From Nonomuraea helvata (GTDB lineage Bacteria > Actinomycetota > Actinomycetes > Streptosporangiales > Streptosporangiaceae), in assembly GCF_039535785.1 (NCBI RefSeq), contig NZ_BAAAXV010000002.1, positions 186,001 through 250,000 on the forward strand: a DNA stretch of 64,000 nucleotides, in the 5' to 3' direction. The first letter of the stretch is position 1. Every line of letters starts with the position of its first letter. The notes under the pieces are model-generated. The model saw nothing but the letters and a program-made list of their open reading frames with translations. It was not told where the DNA came from and did no database searches. Of this stretch, positions 24,178-33,569 are shown one piece after another. Position numbers and translations under genes: made by a program.

Positions 24178-25091
24178 CGCTGTCGCTGGAGATCGCGCCG
24201 CGCGTCGCCCGGGTGTCGGGCAAGGGGCAGCGGTGGGCGGAGGCACGCACCGGCGGCCTGCTGGCGCTCCCGGCCGCCCTGTACTTCCTGGTCTTCTGGC
24301 TCGTGCCGTTCGTCTCGGCCGTCTACCTCAGCTTCACCAGCTACGACCTGGCCGGGACGCCGGAGTGGACGGGCCTCGCGAACTACCGCAGGATGCTGGC
24401 CGACCCCGGCTTCTGGAACTCGGCGAAGGTCACCGCCGTCTACACCGTCGCGTCCGTGGTCCCGTCGATCGTGTTGGGCCTGGCGCTGGCCGTGCCGCTG
24501 AGCAAGCCGGGCCGCTACAACGCCTTTCTCCGCGCGCTGATCATGATTCCGGCCGCGATGCCGCTGGTGGCCTCCTCGATGACCTGGTCGGTGATCTTCG
24601 CCGACAAGGGTCTGGCGAACACGCTGATCGGGCTGGCCGGCGCCGAGCCGAAGCCGTGGCTCACCGACGAGGGGCTCGCGCTCTGGGCCCTGGTGATCAT
24701 GACCACGTGGAAGCACCTCGGCCTGTTCGTGATCATCCTGACCGCGGGCCTCCAGGGGCTGCCGCCGGCCGTCTTCGAGGCCGCCGCGCTCGACGGTGCG
24801 GGACCTGTACGGATCTTCTCCCGCATCACGCTGCCGCTGCTGCGCCGCACGCTGCTGTTCGTGCTGGTCATCGCGGTGGTCGGGGCCATGCAGTCGTTCG
24901 TGCCCGCCTTCCTGCTGACCAAGGGCGGCCCGGCGGGCGCGACGGAGGTGCTGCCGCTCTACCTGTGGGCGACCGGCTTCACCTTCGAGCGCATGGGCTA
25001 CGCGTCGGCGATCGCGATGGTGCTGCTCGTGGCCATGCTGGCGCTCTCGCTCGCGCAGTTCCGCGTGCTGCGGGGAGGCGATGACGCATGA
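24174..25091 (+). CDS. Sugar ABC transporter permease (MalF type)
   Basis: 305 residues. Six predicted membrane helices, beginning ALPAALYFLVFWLVPFVSAV, and the ATPase-contact loop EAAALDGAGPVRIFSRITLP of binding-protein-dependent permeases. Starts in an ATGA overlap with the binding protein and ends in one with the second permease. No ATPase gene is present in the cluster; actinomycetes commonly use a shared MsiK-type ATPase for such transporters. Confidence 0.93.
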   Translation: MTLSLEIAPRVARVSGKGQRWAEARTGGLLALPAALYFLVFWLVPFVSAVYLSFTSYDLAGTPEWTGLANYRRMLADPGFWNSAKVTAVYTVASVVPSIVLGLALAVPLSKPGRYNAFLRALIMIPAAMPLVASSMTWSVIFADKGLANTLIGLAGAEPKPWLTDEGLALWALVIMTTWKHLGLFVIILTAGLQGLPPAVFEAAALDGAGPVRIFSRITLPLLRRTLLFVLVIAVVGAMQSFVPAFLLTKGGPAGATEVLPLYLWATGFTFERMGYASAIAMVLLVAMLALSLAQFRVLRGGDDA

Positions 25092-25876
25092 AGGTCGTGC
25101 TCACGCTGGTCGTGGCGGTGATGCTGCTGCCGGTGTACGCGATGATCGCCGTCTCCTCGGCCTCGGACGCGAACGACCTGGGCGGGCTGACGTTCGACGT
25201 CTCCCAGCTGGGCGCACACGTGGCGCAGCTGTTCGGCCAGGGCGGCTTCCCGCTCTACCTGCGCAACAGCCTGGTCCTCGCGCTCGGCGTCGCGGTGCTC
25301 GAGGTGATCCTGTCCGGCGCCGCCGGGTACGCGCTCGCGCAGCTCCGCTTCCCCGGCAGCCGCGCGCTGTTCGCGGTGATCGTGGGGACGCTGTCGTTGT
25401 CACCGATCGTGGTGCTGGTGCCGATGTACCTCGTCGTCAAGGCGCTGGGCTGGATCGACACCTTCCAGGGCATGATCGTGCCGTTCATGATGAGCGCCTT
25501 CGGAGTGTTCCTGGTCCGCCAGTTCGCCCTGGCGCTGCCGCGCGAGCTGCTGCTGTCGGCGCGGGTGGACGGGGCGGGCGAGCTGCGCATCTTCGCCCGC
25601 ATCGGGGTCCCCCTGCTGCGGCCCGCGCTGCTGACGCTCTTCCTGCTGCAGTTCCTCGCGCAGTGGGACAGCCTGCTCTGGCCGCTCATCGTGGCCAACG
25701 ATCCCGGGCTGTGGCCGCTGCCCGTGGGGCTGTCGCAGCTCCAGACCGAGTACGACTTCAGCATCGGCCTGGTCAGCACCGCCGCGCTGATCACGGCGGT
25801 GCCCCCGCTGGCGCTGATGTTCCTGCTGCAGCGCTACTACGTCGCGGGGCTGACGCTGGGAGGGTTGCGGAAATGA
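25088..25876 (+). CDS. Sugar ABC transporter permease (MalG type)
   Basis: 262 residues, short for the family. Six helices can be drawn, with the contact loop SARVDGAGELRIFARIGVPL in place of the usual EAA sequence. The N-terminus starts directly in the first helix (MKVVLTLVVAVMLLPVYAM). Coupled by ATGA overlaps on both sides. Pairs with the MalF-type subunit encoded before it. Confidence 0.92.
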   Translation: MKVVLTLVVAVMLLPVYAMIAVSSASDANDLGGLTFDVSQLGAHVAQLFGQGGFPLYLRNSLVLALGVAVLEVILSGAAGYALAQLRFPGSRALFAVIVGTLSLSPIVVLVPMYLVVKALGWIDTFQGMIVPFMMSAFGVFLVRQFALALPRELLLSARVDGAGELRIFARIGVPLLRPALLTLFLLQFLAQWDSLLWPLIVANDPGLWPLPVGLSQLQTEYDFSIGLVSTAALITAVPPLALMFLLQRYYVAGLTLGGLRK

Positions 25877-27843
25877 GCTCGTTCGGGAAGTGGACGACGG
25901 CGTACGGGCTGCCCGCGTTCGCGTACACGGCGGACCAGGAGCGGGACCCGCGCGCCGAGTGGGACCCCGTGCTCGACCCGCCCACGCGGCGGCACTTCGC
26001 GCACGTGGGCAACCGGCGGATCACGCTGGTGTCGGACAACTACGGGCTGAGCGACCTGTTCGACGAGCACACGGGCCTGCTGTGGCTCACCCGGGGAACC
26101 GGCGTGACCAGGGTCGGCGGACTTTCCACTGATATTTCGGGATCTGAGCGGATTTTCGGGCCGACCTTCGCCGTCGTCCGGGTGGCCGACGAGCAGGTGG
26201 CTCTGGAGCGCACGGTCCTCTGCCCGGAGGGCGAGCAGCCGTGGGTGCTGGTCCGGCTGCGGGTGCGCAACCTGCTCGATTCGCCCGTACGGCTGGAGCT
26301 GACCGAGGAATGGGCGGCCAGGCCGGCCAGGATCGAGCTCATCACCGGCGCCGTGGACACGGACGATCCCGGGCTCGAGCTGGAGTTGCTGGGCGGGGCC
26401 AGGACGCGGTCCGGACGGTTGCGGGTGCCGCTGGAGCTGGAGGCGGGTGAGGAGCGGGTGCTGGACTTCCGCCACGGCCTGCTCGACTCCGGGAGCGCGT
26501 CGTTGGAGGGCAGCCTGGAAGCGCTGCGTGCCCGGCTGCCCAGTGCGTCCGCCGCGCGCGCTCCGGAGGCCGAGCGGGAGATCCCCTGGCACGCCGCCCT
26601 GCTCACCGGCGCGGCCTGCGCCGACGGCGTGCTCGGCGGGCACACGCTCGACCAGGGCTCCTGCTACTCCTTCAGGCACGGGTTCAACGGCGCCGCCCGC
26701 GACCCGCTCCAGCACGCCCTCCCCCTCGTCCACATCGAGCCCGACCTGGCGCTGTCCGTGTTGCGCAACACGTGCGCATGGGGCGGACCCGACGGCGACC
26801 TGCCCTATGCGCTCGGACCGGGCAAGCAGCCCTGGACCGACCTGTTCCGCCCGTCGGACCAGAACCTGTGGGCCTTGTGGCTGGCCGCCGAGTACCTGAG
26901 CGCGACGGGCGACGAGGCCGCCTTCCGCGCGAAGGTGCCGTACCACCCGATCCACGGGGCTCCCGAGGTGCCGCTGCAGGAGAACCTGCGCAGGCAGTTC
27001 AGGTTCCTCACCGACACGGTCGGACGGGGCGAGCACGGACACCTCCGCATACTCAACGCCGACTGGAACGACATGGCCATCACCGAGAGCGGCGTGCCCC
27101 GCGAGGTGATGATCACCCAGGGCGAGTCCGTCCTGAACTCCGCCATGGCCGCCTGGGTCCTGCCGCGCTACGCGACGCTGGCCGAGCGGCTCGGCGACGC
27201 AGCGACCGCCGCCGAGGCCCGCAAGCTGGGCGAGGAGCTGCGCGAGCTGGTCGCGGGCGAGTGGAACGGGCGCTGGTACCGCCGCGCGTACGGCCCGGGA
27301 GCGGTCGTCGGTGACGACGATCTGTGGCTGGAGGTGCAGCCTTGGGCCGTTCTGTGCGGGGCCGCCCCACCTGAGCGGGCCGTGGAGCTGCTGCGCACGA
27401 TCGAGCGCACCGCCGCCGCCGATTCCCCGTTGGGCGCCCGGCTGCGCTGGCCCGCGCGCGACGCGTACGGGCCCGGCGGGGTCGGCACGATCTGGTACGC
27501 GGTCAACATGACGCTCGTCTGGGCCGCCGCCGAGCACCTTCCCGAGCTGGCCTGGGACTGGTGGCGGCGGATGACGCTGGCCGCGCACACGGAGGCGTAC
27601 CCGGACGTCTGGGAGGGCACGCTGTCGGGCCCCGACGCGTATCTTGCGCCCGAGACGGGCCGTCCCGGGCGGACGTGGGACCTCGCCGACGTGGGGGTCG
27701 CCATGCAGGCGTACCCGGTCGCGAACCTGCACAGCCACTCCCAGCCGCTGCTGGCCTACCTGCGGCTGCTCGGGGTCGAGCCGTTCCGGCGGCCGCGCGG
27801 CGGCGCGCGCTTCGCCTCCCGGGTGCTGGAGGTCGGGCCGTGA
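25873..27843 (+). CDS. GH94-like phosphorylase/glycosidase
   Basis: 656 residues from ATG 25873. The N-terminal beta-sandwich (RRHFAHVGNRRITLVSDN; LLWLTRGTG) is followed by an (alpha/alpha)6 barrel with DLFRPSDQNLWALWLAAEYL, the ADWND motif at 396-400 that carries the general acid Asp in GH94 enzymes, and WNGRWYRRAYG. GH94 proteins phosphorolyse cellobiose, chitobiose or related disaccharides to sugar-1-phosphates. It is shorter than most (about 800 residues) and could instead be a hydrolase of the same clan. It is cytoplasmic and placed directly after the permeases, so it acts on the imported sugar. Confidence 0.8.
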   Translation: MSSFGKWTTAYGLPAFAYTADQERDPRAEWDPVLDPPTRRHFAHVGNRRITLVSDNYGLSDLFDEHTGLLWLTRGTGVTRVGGLSTDISGSERIFGPTFAVVRVADEQVALERTVLCPEGEQPWVLVRLRVRNLLDSPVRLELTEEWAARPARIELITGAVDTDDPGLELELLGGARTRSGRLRVPLELEAGEERVLDFRHGLLDSGSASLEGSLEALRARLPSASAARAPEAEREIPWHAALLTGAACADGVLGGHTLDQGSCYSFRHGFNGAARDPLQHALPLVHIEPDLALSVLRNTCAWGGPDGDLPYALGPGKQPWTDLFRPSDQNLWALWLAAEYLSATGDEAAFRAKVPYHPIHGAPEVPLQENLRRQFRFLTDTVGRGEHGHLRILNADWNDMAITESGVPREVMITQGESVLNSAMAAWVLPRYATLAERLGDAATAAEARKLGEELRELVAGEWNGRWYRRAYGPGAVVGDDDLWLEVQPWAVLCGAAPPERAVELLRTIERTAAADSPLGARLRWPARDAYGPGGVGTIWYAVNMTLVWAAAEHLPELAWDWWRRMTLAAHTEAYPDVWEGTLSGPDAYLAPETGRPGRTWDLADVGVAMQAYPVANLHSHSQPLLAYLRLLGVEPFRRPRGGARFASRVLEVGP

Positions 27844-28748
27844 CCCGGCTCGGGATCGACGTCGGCGGCACCCGTACCAAATGGGTGGCGCTGGAGGGGG
27901 ACGCGGTCGTCGGCTCGGGCACCGTTCCCACGCCGCCCAGCCCGGACGAGACGGTGGAGCTCGCGGCCCGGCTGGCTTCGGAGCTGGCTCCGGACGCCGA
28001 GTCCATCGGGATCGGTCTCCCGGGGCACGTGGACCGCGCCACCGGAACCGCCTTGTTCGTCCCGAATCCGCCGGGCGACTGGGGCGGCTATCCGCTGGGC
28101 GCCCGGCTGGGGGCGCTGGCCGGGCTCCCGGTCTCCGTCGTGAACGACGCCCGCGCGTTCGCGCTCGCCGAGCTGGAGCTGGGCGCCGCCCGCGGGCTGG
28201 CCGACGTGCTGTTCGCCGTGCTCGGCACCGGCGTGGGCGGGGCCGTGGCGCTGGGCGGAGCCGTTCTGGTCGGGCCGCGCGACAACCTCGGCGAGATCGG
28301 GCACGTCACGGTCGCCCCCTGGGGGCAGGCCTGCTGCTGCGGCAACAGGGGCTGCGTGGAGACGTTCGCGGCGGGGCCCGGCATCGTGCGGGGCTTCTCC
28401 TCGGGAGCCACGGCGAAGGTCCCGGCGCAGAAGGTCCCGGCGCAGCAGCTCACGGCGGAGGAGGTCGCCGAGGCGGCCAGGGCGGGTGACGGGCGGGCGG
28501 CCAAGGTGTTCGAGCGGGCCGGATGGGCGCTCGGCGTGGCGCTGGGCGACGCGGCCTCGGTCTTCGGCGTCGGCTCGGTGGTCGTGGGCGGCGGCGTCTC
28601 CGGCGCGCTCGACCTCATGCGATCCGCCCTGGATGCCCAGCTTGCACGGAGACGACCGCTGATCGGCGACATCGCGGTGCTGCCCGCCGTACTCGGCCCG
28701 CTGGCGGGGGCGATCGGCGCCGCACTTTACGGGAGGAGATCTGGATGA
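27840..28748 (+). CDS. ROK-family sugar kinase
   Basis: 302 residues from GTG 27840, overlapping the previous stop. The phosphate-binding loop is GIDVGGTRTKW, the catalytic Asp lies in VVNDARAFALAE, and the ROK zinc motif is CCCGNRGCVE. The ROK family phosphorylates glucose, N-acetylglucosamine or N-acetylmannosamine. A perfect 15-base tandem duplication (28416-28430 and 28431-28445) adds a second KVPAQ to a surface loop. Coupled by ATGA to the SIS gene; it most likely phosphorylates the free sugar released by the GH94-like enzyme. Confidence 0.9.
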   Translation: MTRLGIDVGGTRTKWVALEGDAVVGSGTVPTPPSPDETVELAARLASELAPDAESIGIGLPGHVDRATGTALFVPNPPGDWGGYPLGARLGALAGLPVSVVNDARAFALAELELGAARGLADVLFAVLGTGVGGAVALGGAVLVGPRDNLGEIGHVTVAPWGQACCCGNRGCVETFAAGPGIVRGFSSGATAKVPAQKVPAQQLTAEEVAEAARAGDGRAAKVFERAGWALGVALGDAASVFGVGSVVVGGGVSGALDLMRSALDAQLARRRPLIGDIAVLPAVLGPLAGAIGAALYGRRSG

Positions 28749-29509
28749 AGTGGATAAACCGCGCCATGGAGCTGCTCGGTGCGATCGAACGGACACAGGA
28801 GGAGGCTCTTGCCGAAGCCGCTCGCATCGCCTCCAAGGCCATCCTCGGCGGCGGAGTGGTGCACACGTTCGGCACCGGGCATTCGCGGATGGGTGTGGAG
28901 GAGATGTTCCCCCGGTACGGCTCCTACCCCGGCTTCCATCCCATCGTCGAGCTGTCCACGACGTTCTACACCCAGGTGGCCGGCGCGAACGGGATGCGGC
29001 AGGCCATGTTCATCGAACGCGTCGAAGGGCTGGCCGACGCCATCCTCGCCAACTACGAGCTGCGGCCGAGCGACGCGGCGATCGTGTTCAGCGTCAGTGG
29101 GCTCAACGCCGTGCCCATCGAGATGGCGATGGGCCTGCGCAAGGCGGGCCTGCCCGTCGTGGTCGTGACCTCGATGAACGAGACCACGGCCGTCGAGCCG
29201 CACCATCCCAGCGGGACCCGGCTCGCCGACCACGCCGACGTGGTGGTCGACCTGTGCACGCCGGTGGGCGACGCGCTCTGCCAGGTCGAGGGGCTGGCCG
29301 AGCCGGTGGGGCCAGGCAGCACGCTGGCGGCCGTCTCCGTGGTCAACGAGATCAAGGTCCGCACGGCCGAGCTGCTCGTCGCGGGCGGCTGGACGCCGCC
29401 GGTCATCTCCAGCGCCAAGCTCGTCGGCGGCCCCCGCTCCGAGGAGCTGTTCGAGGCCGCCTACCTCGAACACGCCCGCCGTGCCGCCGCCGCGCTCAGG
29501 AAGCCATGA
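28745..29509 (+). CDS. SIS-domain protein of the UPF0309 type
   Basis: 254 residues. A single sugar-isomerase (SIS) domain: HTFGTGHSRMGVEEMFPRYG near the N-terminus, FSVSGLNAVPIEMA and VVVVTSMNETT. The UPF0309 group has no assigned reaction; SIS domains bind phosphosugars and are found in isomerases, deaminases and regulators. AGGAG lies upstream, and ATGA overlaps join it to the kinase and the SDR. A phosphosugar from the kinase is its natural ligand in this context (inference). Confidence 0.9.
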   Translation: MKWINRAMELLGAIERTQEEALAEAARIASKAILGGGVVHTFGTGHSRMGVEEMFPRYGSYPGFHPIVELSTTFYTQVAGANGMRQAMFIERVEGLADAILANYELRPSDAAIVFSVSGLNAVPIEMAMGLRKAGLPVVVVTSMNETTAVEPHHPSGTRLADHADVVVDLCTPVGDALCQVEGLAEPVGPGSTLAAVSVVNEIKVRTAELLVAGGWTPPVISSAKLVGGPRSEELFEAAYLEHARRAAAALRKP

Positions 29510-30198
29510 GCGCGGTGCTGGTGGCCGGAGCGGACGGCGGCATCGGCCGCGCCTGCGTGGAGGCGGTCGAGGCCTCCGGCACGAGCGCGTACGGCGTGGA
29601 CCTCTCCGGCGGCATCGACATCACCACACCGGGCGGGGCCGAGAAGGCCCTGGCCGAGGCGCAGGCCCGGCACGGCCGGATCGCCGGCGTCGTCCACGCG
29701 GTCGGCATGTCCGGCAGGCGGCTCGGGGACGGCGGCGTGGCCGAGTGCACGGACGAGGCCTGGCACGAGGTGCACCGGGTCAACCACGAGTCGGTGTTCC
29801 GGCTGCTGCGCGCGGCGATCCCCGCGCTGCCCGAGGGCGGGTCGATCGTGGTGATCGGCTCGGCGCTCGGCACGTCGATCGACGACGACTTCCGCACGGT
29901 GGCCTACGCCTCGGCCAAGGGCGCGCTGATCCCGCTGATCAGGACCGCCGCCCGCGAGGCCGCGCCGCGCGGCGTGCGGGTCAACCTGGTCTCGGCCGGT
30001 CTCGTGGCCACGCCGATGAGCCTTCGAGCGCGTACGTCCGCTTCCGTCCAGGCCAGGCTGCCATCGCTGATGCCGCTCGGCGCGTCGCCCTGCCGGCCTG
30101 AGGAGATCGCGCAGACCGTGCTCTGGCTGCTGTCCCCGCAGTCGGGGCGCACCACGGGCGCGGTCATTCCCGTCGACGGAGGGTGGCATCTGCGGTGA
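29506..30198 (+). CDS. Short-chain dehydrogenase/reductase
   Basis: 230 residues. Rossmann start LVAGADGGIGRACVEAVEAS (Asp in place of the usual Ser/Thr of the glycine loop), catalytic Ser in VVIGSALG and the Y-x-x-x-K in YASAKGAL, and the C-terminal GAVIPVDGGWHLR. NAD(P)-dependent alcohol or sugar oxidation or reduction. GTGA overlap with the following flavoprotein suggests both act on the same intermediate. Confidence 0.9.
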   Translation: MSAVLVAGADGGIGRACVEAVEASGTSAYGVDLSGGIDITTPGGAEKALAEAQARHGRIAGVVHAVGMSGRRLGDGGVAECTDEAWHEVHRVNHESVFRLLRAAIPALPEGGSIVVIGSALGTSIDDDFRTVAYASAKGALIPLIRTAAREAAPRGVRVNLVSAGLVATPMSLRARTSASVQARLPSLMPLGASPCRPEEIAQTVLWLLSPQSGRTTGAVIPVDGGWHLR

Positions 30199-31418
30199 AC
30201 GTCCTGTGGGAAGGCGACGTGGTCGTCGCGGGCGGCGGCAGCGCCGGCTGCGCGGCGGCCGTCGCGGCGGTGCGTGCCGGCGCGAAATGCCTGCTGGTGG
30301 AGCCGGCGGGCTTCCTCGGCGGCACCGGCGCCGCCGTGCTCGACACGTTCTACGGCTTCTACGCCCCCGGCCCGGTCTCGCGGAGGGTGGTCGGCGGGAT
30401 CGGCTGGGAGGTGTGCGAACGGCTCTTCTCCGCCGGAGCCGCCTTCGAGCGGCCCAACACGTACGGTGCCGGCACCGGCGTCACGTACGAGCCGGAGGAG
30501 CTCAAGCTCGTGTGGGACTCGCTCACCGCGGACGCGGACGTGCTGCTGCACGCGAGGGTGTGCGAGTACGTGCCGGGCGCCGGGGTCGAGGTGGAGACCG
30601 TGGCGGGCCGGTTCCTGGTCAAGGCCCCGGTGGTCGTGGACGCGACGGGCGACGGCGAGGTGGCGTGGCGGGCCGGGGCCATGCTGGAGCGCCCCGGCAT
30701 GCGGTCGCAGCCGATGACGGCCACGTTCCGGCTGGGCGGGGTGGATCTGTCGGCCACCAGCACGGCGGAGCTGCACGCGCTGATGGCCGACGCCGACCTG
30801 CCCAGGCGGGAGGGCTCGGTACACAGGACCGTCAACGACGGGATCGTGCACACCAATCTGACCCGGGTGAGCGGGCTCGACCCGACCGACCCGTTCGAGC
30901 TGTCGCGTGCCGAGCGCGAGGGACGTGCGCAGGTGAGCGAGTACGTCCGCTTCCTGCGCTCCAAGGTGCCCGGGTACGAGTCGGCGGTGCTGCTGAGCAC
31001 GTCCGTGCGGATCGGCGTGCGGGAGTCGCGGCGGCTCGTCGGGCAATATGTCCTGACTTCTGATGATGTGTTGGCCGGGAGGGATTTTCCCGACACGATC
31101 GCCCGGTGCGGCGCGCCCATCGAGGACCACGCCGCGGGGTCGGCCACCCGGTGGGAGTACGTGCGCGACTTCGGAACCTACGGGATCCCGTACCGGTGCC
31201 TGCTGCCGGTCGAGGTCGGCGGGCTGATCGTCGCGGGGCGGTGCCTGTCGGCCACGCACGACGCGCACGCCTCGGCCCGGTCGATGGGGCAGTGCATGGC
31301 GATGGGGCAGGCGGCCGGGGCTGCCGCGGCGCTGGCCGTACAGACCGGCGTGGAGCCGGCGGCGGTGGACGTAGAGCTGCTGCGCGCCCGGCTGCGCGAG
31401 GAAGGAGCGCTGCTGTGA
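30195..31418 (+). CDS. FAD-dependent oxidoreductase (FAD_oxidored family)
   Basis: 407 residues from GTG 30195 in a GTGA overlap. N-terminal FAD motif VVVAGGGSAGCAAAVAAVRA, then GGTGAAVLDTFYGF, VVDATGDGEVAWRAG in the middle, and a C-terminal SARSMGQCMAMGQAAGAAAA. This family (Pfam FAD_oxidored) is frequent in carbohydrate clusters but few members have a defined substrate. It may oxidise a sugar carbon to a keto-sugar or reverse that step. Cytoplasmic, no signal peptide. Confidence 0.88.
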   Translation: MNVLWEGDVVVAGGGSAGCAAAVAAVRAGAKCLLVEPAGFLGGTGAAVLDTFYGFYAPGPVSRRVVGGIGWEVCERLFSAGAAFERPNTYGAGTGVTYEPEELKLVWDSLTADADVLLHARVCEYVPGAGVEVETVAGRFLVKAPVVVDATGDGEVAWRAGAMLERPGMRSQPMTATFRLGGVDLSATSTAELHALMADADLPRREGSVHRTVNDGIVHTNLTRVSGLDPTDPFELSRAEREGRAQVSEYVRFLRSKVPGYESAVLLSTSVRIGVRESRRLVGQYVLTSDDVLAGRDFPDTIARCGAPIEDHAAGSATRWEYVRDFGTYGIPYRCLLPVEVGGLIVAGRCLSATHDAHASARSMGQCMAMGQAAGAAAALAVQTGVEPAAVDVELLRARLREEGALL

Positions 31419-32368
31419 TGTTCCGTACGGTTCTGGGGGACGTCGAGGAGATCGGCGTCACCTATGCGCATGAGCACCTCTTCATGACCGGTGACTGGCC
31501 CGTCCGCAACGAACCCGACTACCGGCTGGACTCCCTGGACGCGGCCGTCACCGAGGTGGCGGCCGCCCAGCGGCTCGGGCTGTCGGCGGTGGTCGAGATG
31601 ACGCCGCTGGGCTTCGGCCGCAGCCCGTCGCTGATGAAGGCGCTGGCCGAGCGCACCGGGCTGCACGTGATCGCGGTGACCGGCTTCCACAAGAGCACGT
31701 ACTACAGCGACGCGCACTGGCTGCACCGCTACTCCCCCGACGAGATCACCGAGCTGCTGGTGGCCGAGATCGAGCTCGGTATGGACGAGTACGGGCTGGT
31801 CGGTCCCCTGGTACGGCGGTCGTCGGCCCGCGCAGGAGCCATCAAGATCGCGACCGCGTACCACGCGTTCGGGCGCGGCGTGGAGCGGCTGGTGGCCGCC
31901 GTGGCAGCCGCCGCTGTCCGCACCGGCGTGCCGGTCGTCACCCATTGCGACAAGGGCACGATGGGGCACGAGCTGCTGGACGCGCTGTCGGCCTGCGGCG
32001 TGGCGGCCGATCGGGTGGTGCTCGGGCACATCGACCACAACCCCGACGCCGGATATCTCACCTCATTGGCGGAGAGAGGGGCGTACCTGGCCTTCGACCG
32101 GCCGGGGCGGATCAAGTACGGTCCGGACAGCGACATCGTCGCGCTCGTCGCCGAACTGGCCGGACGCGGGCTGGGGCATCGGCTGCTGTTCGGGATGGAC
32201 CTGGCCCGGCGCTCGTACTGGCCCGGGCTGGGCGGCGGGCCGGGGCTGACGTACCTGCTGGAGCGGTTCGTGCCGCGGCTGGAGGCGGCGGGGCTCGGCG
32301 AGACGGCCAAGTCGGCGCTGACCGCCAACCCGCACGCCGCCTTCGCGCTACGGCCGCCCCGCCGCTGA
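31418..32368 (+). CDS. Phosphotriesterase-family metal-dependent hydrolase (lactonase-like)
   Basis: 316 residues from ATG 31418, whose A is the last base of the previous stop; GTG 31415 is an equally coupled alternative. The binuclear metal site is complete: H-E-H in YAHEHLF, the bridging Lys in AGAIKIAT, His in VVTHCDKG and GHIDHNPD, and Asp in FGMDLARR. Family members include phosphotriesterases and many lactonases, so a sugar lactone produced by the preceding oxidoreductases is a sensible substrate (inference). The last gene of the operon. Its 3' end overlaps the convergent DUF2332 gene by 21 bases, leaving no room for a separate terminator. Confidence 0.9.
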   Translation: MFRTVLGDVEEIGVTYAHEHLFMTGDWPVRNEPDYRLDSLDAAVTEVAAAQRLGLSAVVEMTPLGFGRSPSLMKALAERTGLHVIAVTGFHKSTYYSDAHWLHRYSPDEITELLVAEIELGMDEYGLVGPLVRRSSARAGAIKIATAYHAFGRGVERLVAAVAAAAVRTGVPVVTHCDKGTMGHELLDALSACGVAADRVVLGHIDHNPDAGYLTSLAERGAYLAFDRPGRIKYGPDSDIVALVAELAGRGLGHRLLFGMDLARRSYWPGLGGGPGLTYLLERFVPRLEAAGLGETAKSALTANPHAAFALRPPRR

Positions 32369-33334
32369 TTTGTACGGACGACCGAACCATTCCAGGGATT
32401 GACCATGGGGTGCTGAGAAGGCCAGCGGCCGGCCGTCCAGGGCCACGACGCAGACCAGGCGGTCATCAGGCGCCTGCCGGGGAAGGCCGCGGTCCACGGA
32501 CGGCAGGACGCCGACCGCCTCGTTGGAGACCCAGCGGCAGGGCAGGCGCCGCATCTTCGCGGCGAACGCCTCCCGCTCCTCGACGGACAGGTAGGCCAGG
32601 ACAGCGGTGTGGAAGACCACCGGCGTCGCGTTCGCGGGGGCCTGCGCGACCAGGTCCTCGATCACCCCGTTGAGGTCCCCGTGTACCAGCTGCGGCGGCT
32701 CCTCCCGGGCGACGCTGACGGCGCCCCGCAGCCGCGGCAGCCGCTCGTGCTGCTCCGGCCAGACCAGGCACTCCAGCCATCGCACGTCCTCCGCGCTGCG
32801 CACATCGAGAGGATTGAGGTCCACGCCGGCCCGCCAGACCACCCTGGGCACCTCGGCGGGCAGCGGAACCGGCCCGTCCTCGCGGCACTCGAGCACGACC
32901 GGACTGTCGGCGGGCCCGACCACGTGCCCGCCGCCATAGCGGTACCGGTAGCGGTCCGGATACAGGCACAATCCGGCCGACGCACCGACCTCGATCAGCG
33001 CCAGGGGCTGCGGCAGGGCGGCGAGGACCGGCAGCAGCACGGCGCACCGGCCCGGCTCGTTCGTCTGGGTACGACGCTCGGCCATGGCCTGCCGCACCCG
33101 GGGCCACTCGGCCGACGTCCACGTACGGAACGCCTGGTAGTCCGCGACCGGGCCGCCGAGGAAGCGCACCACCCCGAACAGCAGGTTCGGCTGCCGCTTC
33201 GGCTCGGGCAGCTGCTCGATCAGGGCCAGCAGCTCGGCGTCCTCGGCGATCCGGCCGGCCAGCAGGTCGTAGGTCGCGGATTGCCCGCGTGCCTCCATGG
33301 CCCCGAAGCTCCTGTACCACTCCGCAGTGCTCAT
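32348..33334 (-). CDS. DUF2332 family protein
   Basis: 328 residues from ATG 33334, with GAGGAG seven bases upstream. It has the DUF2332 pattern: a helical N-terminus (WYRSFGAMEARGQSATYDLL), LIEVGASAGLCLYPDRYRY and VVFHTAVLAYLSVEEREAF. The E-V-G-A-S-A-G-L motif resembles a methyltransferase cofactor loop, and the family is probably a degenerate Rossmann methyltransferase, but no function is established. In-frame sequence upstream to 33586 lacks codon signal. Confidence 0.85.
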   Translation of the reverse strand: MSTAEWYRSFGAMEARGQSATYDLLAGRIAEDAELLALIEQLPEPKRQPNLLFGVVRFLGGPVADYQAFRTWTSAEWPRVRQAMAERRTQTNEPGRCAVLLPVLAALPQPLALIEVGASAGLCLYPDRYRYRYGGGHVVGPADSPVVLECREDGPVPLPAEVPRVVWRAGVDLNPLDVRSAEDVRWLECLVWPEQHERLPRLRGAVSVAREEPPQLVHGDLNGVIEDLVAQAPANATPVVFHTAVLAYLSVEEREAFAAKMRRLPCRWVSNEAVGVLPSVDRGLPRQAPDDRLVCVVALDGRPLAFSAPHGQSLEWFGRPYKSAAGRP

Positions 33335-33569
33335 CGTCTCCTCCTCGTGCCTGGTCGAAGGGGTGATCGGCCTTGCCATGGTGCGCGAACTCGACAGCGA
33401 TGGACAGCCCGTTTCCCTGGCTATCTGGGTGGAGCGGGTGCGCTCCTCGGCTGAGCGTAGTGTGAAAGTTGGTGGGGCGGTCAGGGAAGTTGCGCCCCGT
33501 CGGTAGCCCGCATCACCGTGACCATGCAGCGGTCGGGCATCCCTGCCGCATCTCATCTGGAGAGCCGGG

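Noticed and set aside
25837..27738. 633-codon open frame antisense to the GH94-like gene
   Set aside because: It has no recognisable domain and its composition is that of a shadow frame. The sense frame has GH94 motifs and coupled starts.
30183..30194. Earlier start of the FAD oxidoreductase at 30183
   Set aside because: It would lie inside the SDR gene end. The GTG at 30195 overlapping the stop matches the coupling pattern of the whole operon.
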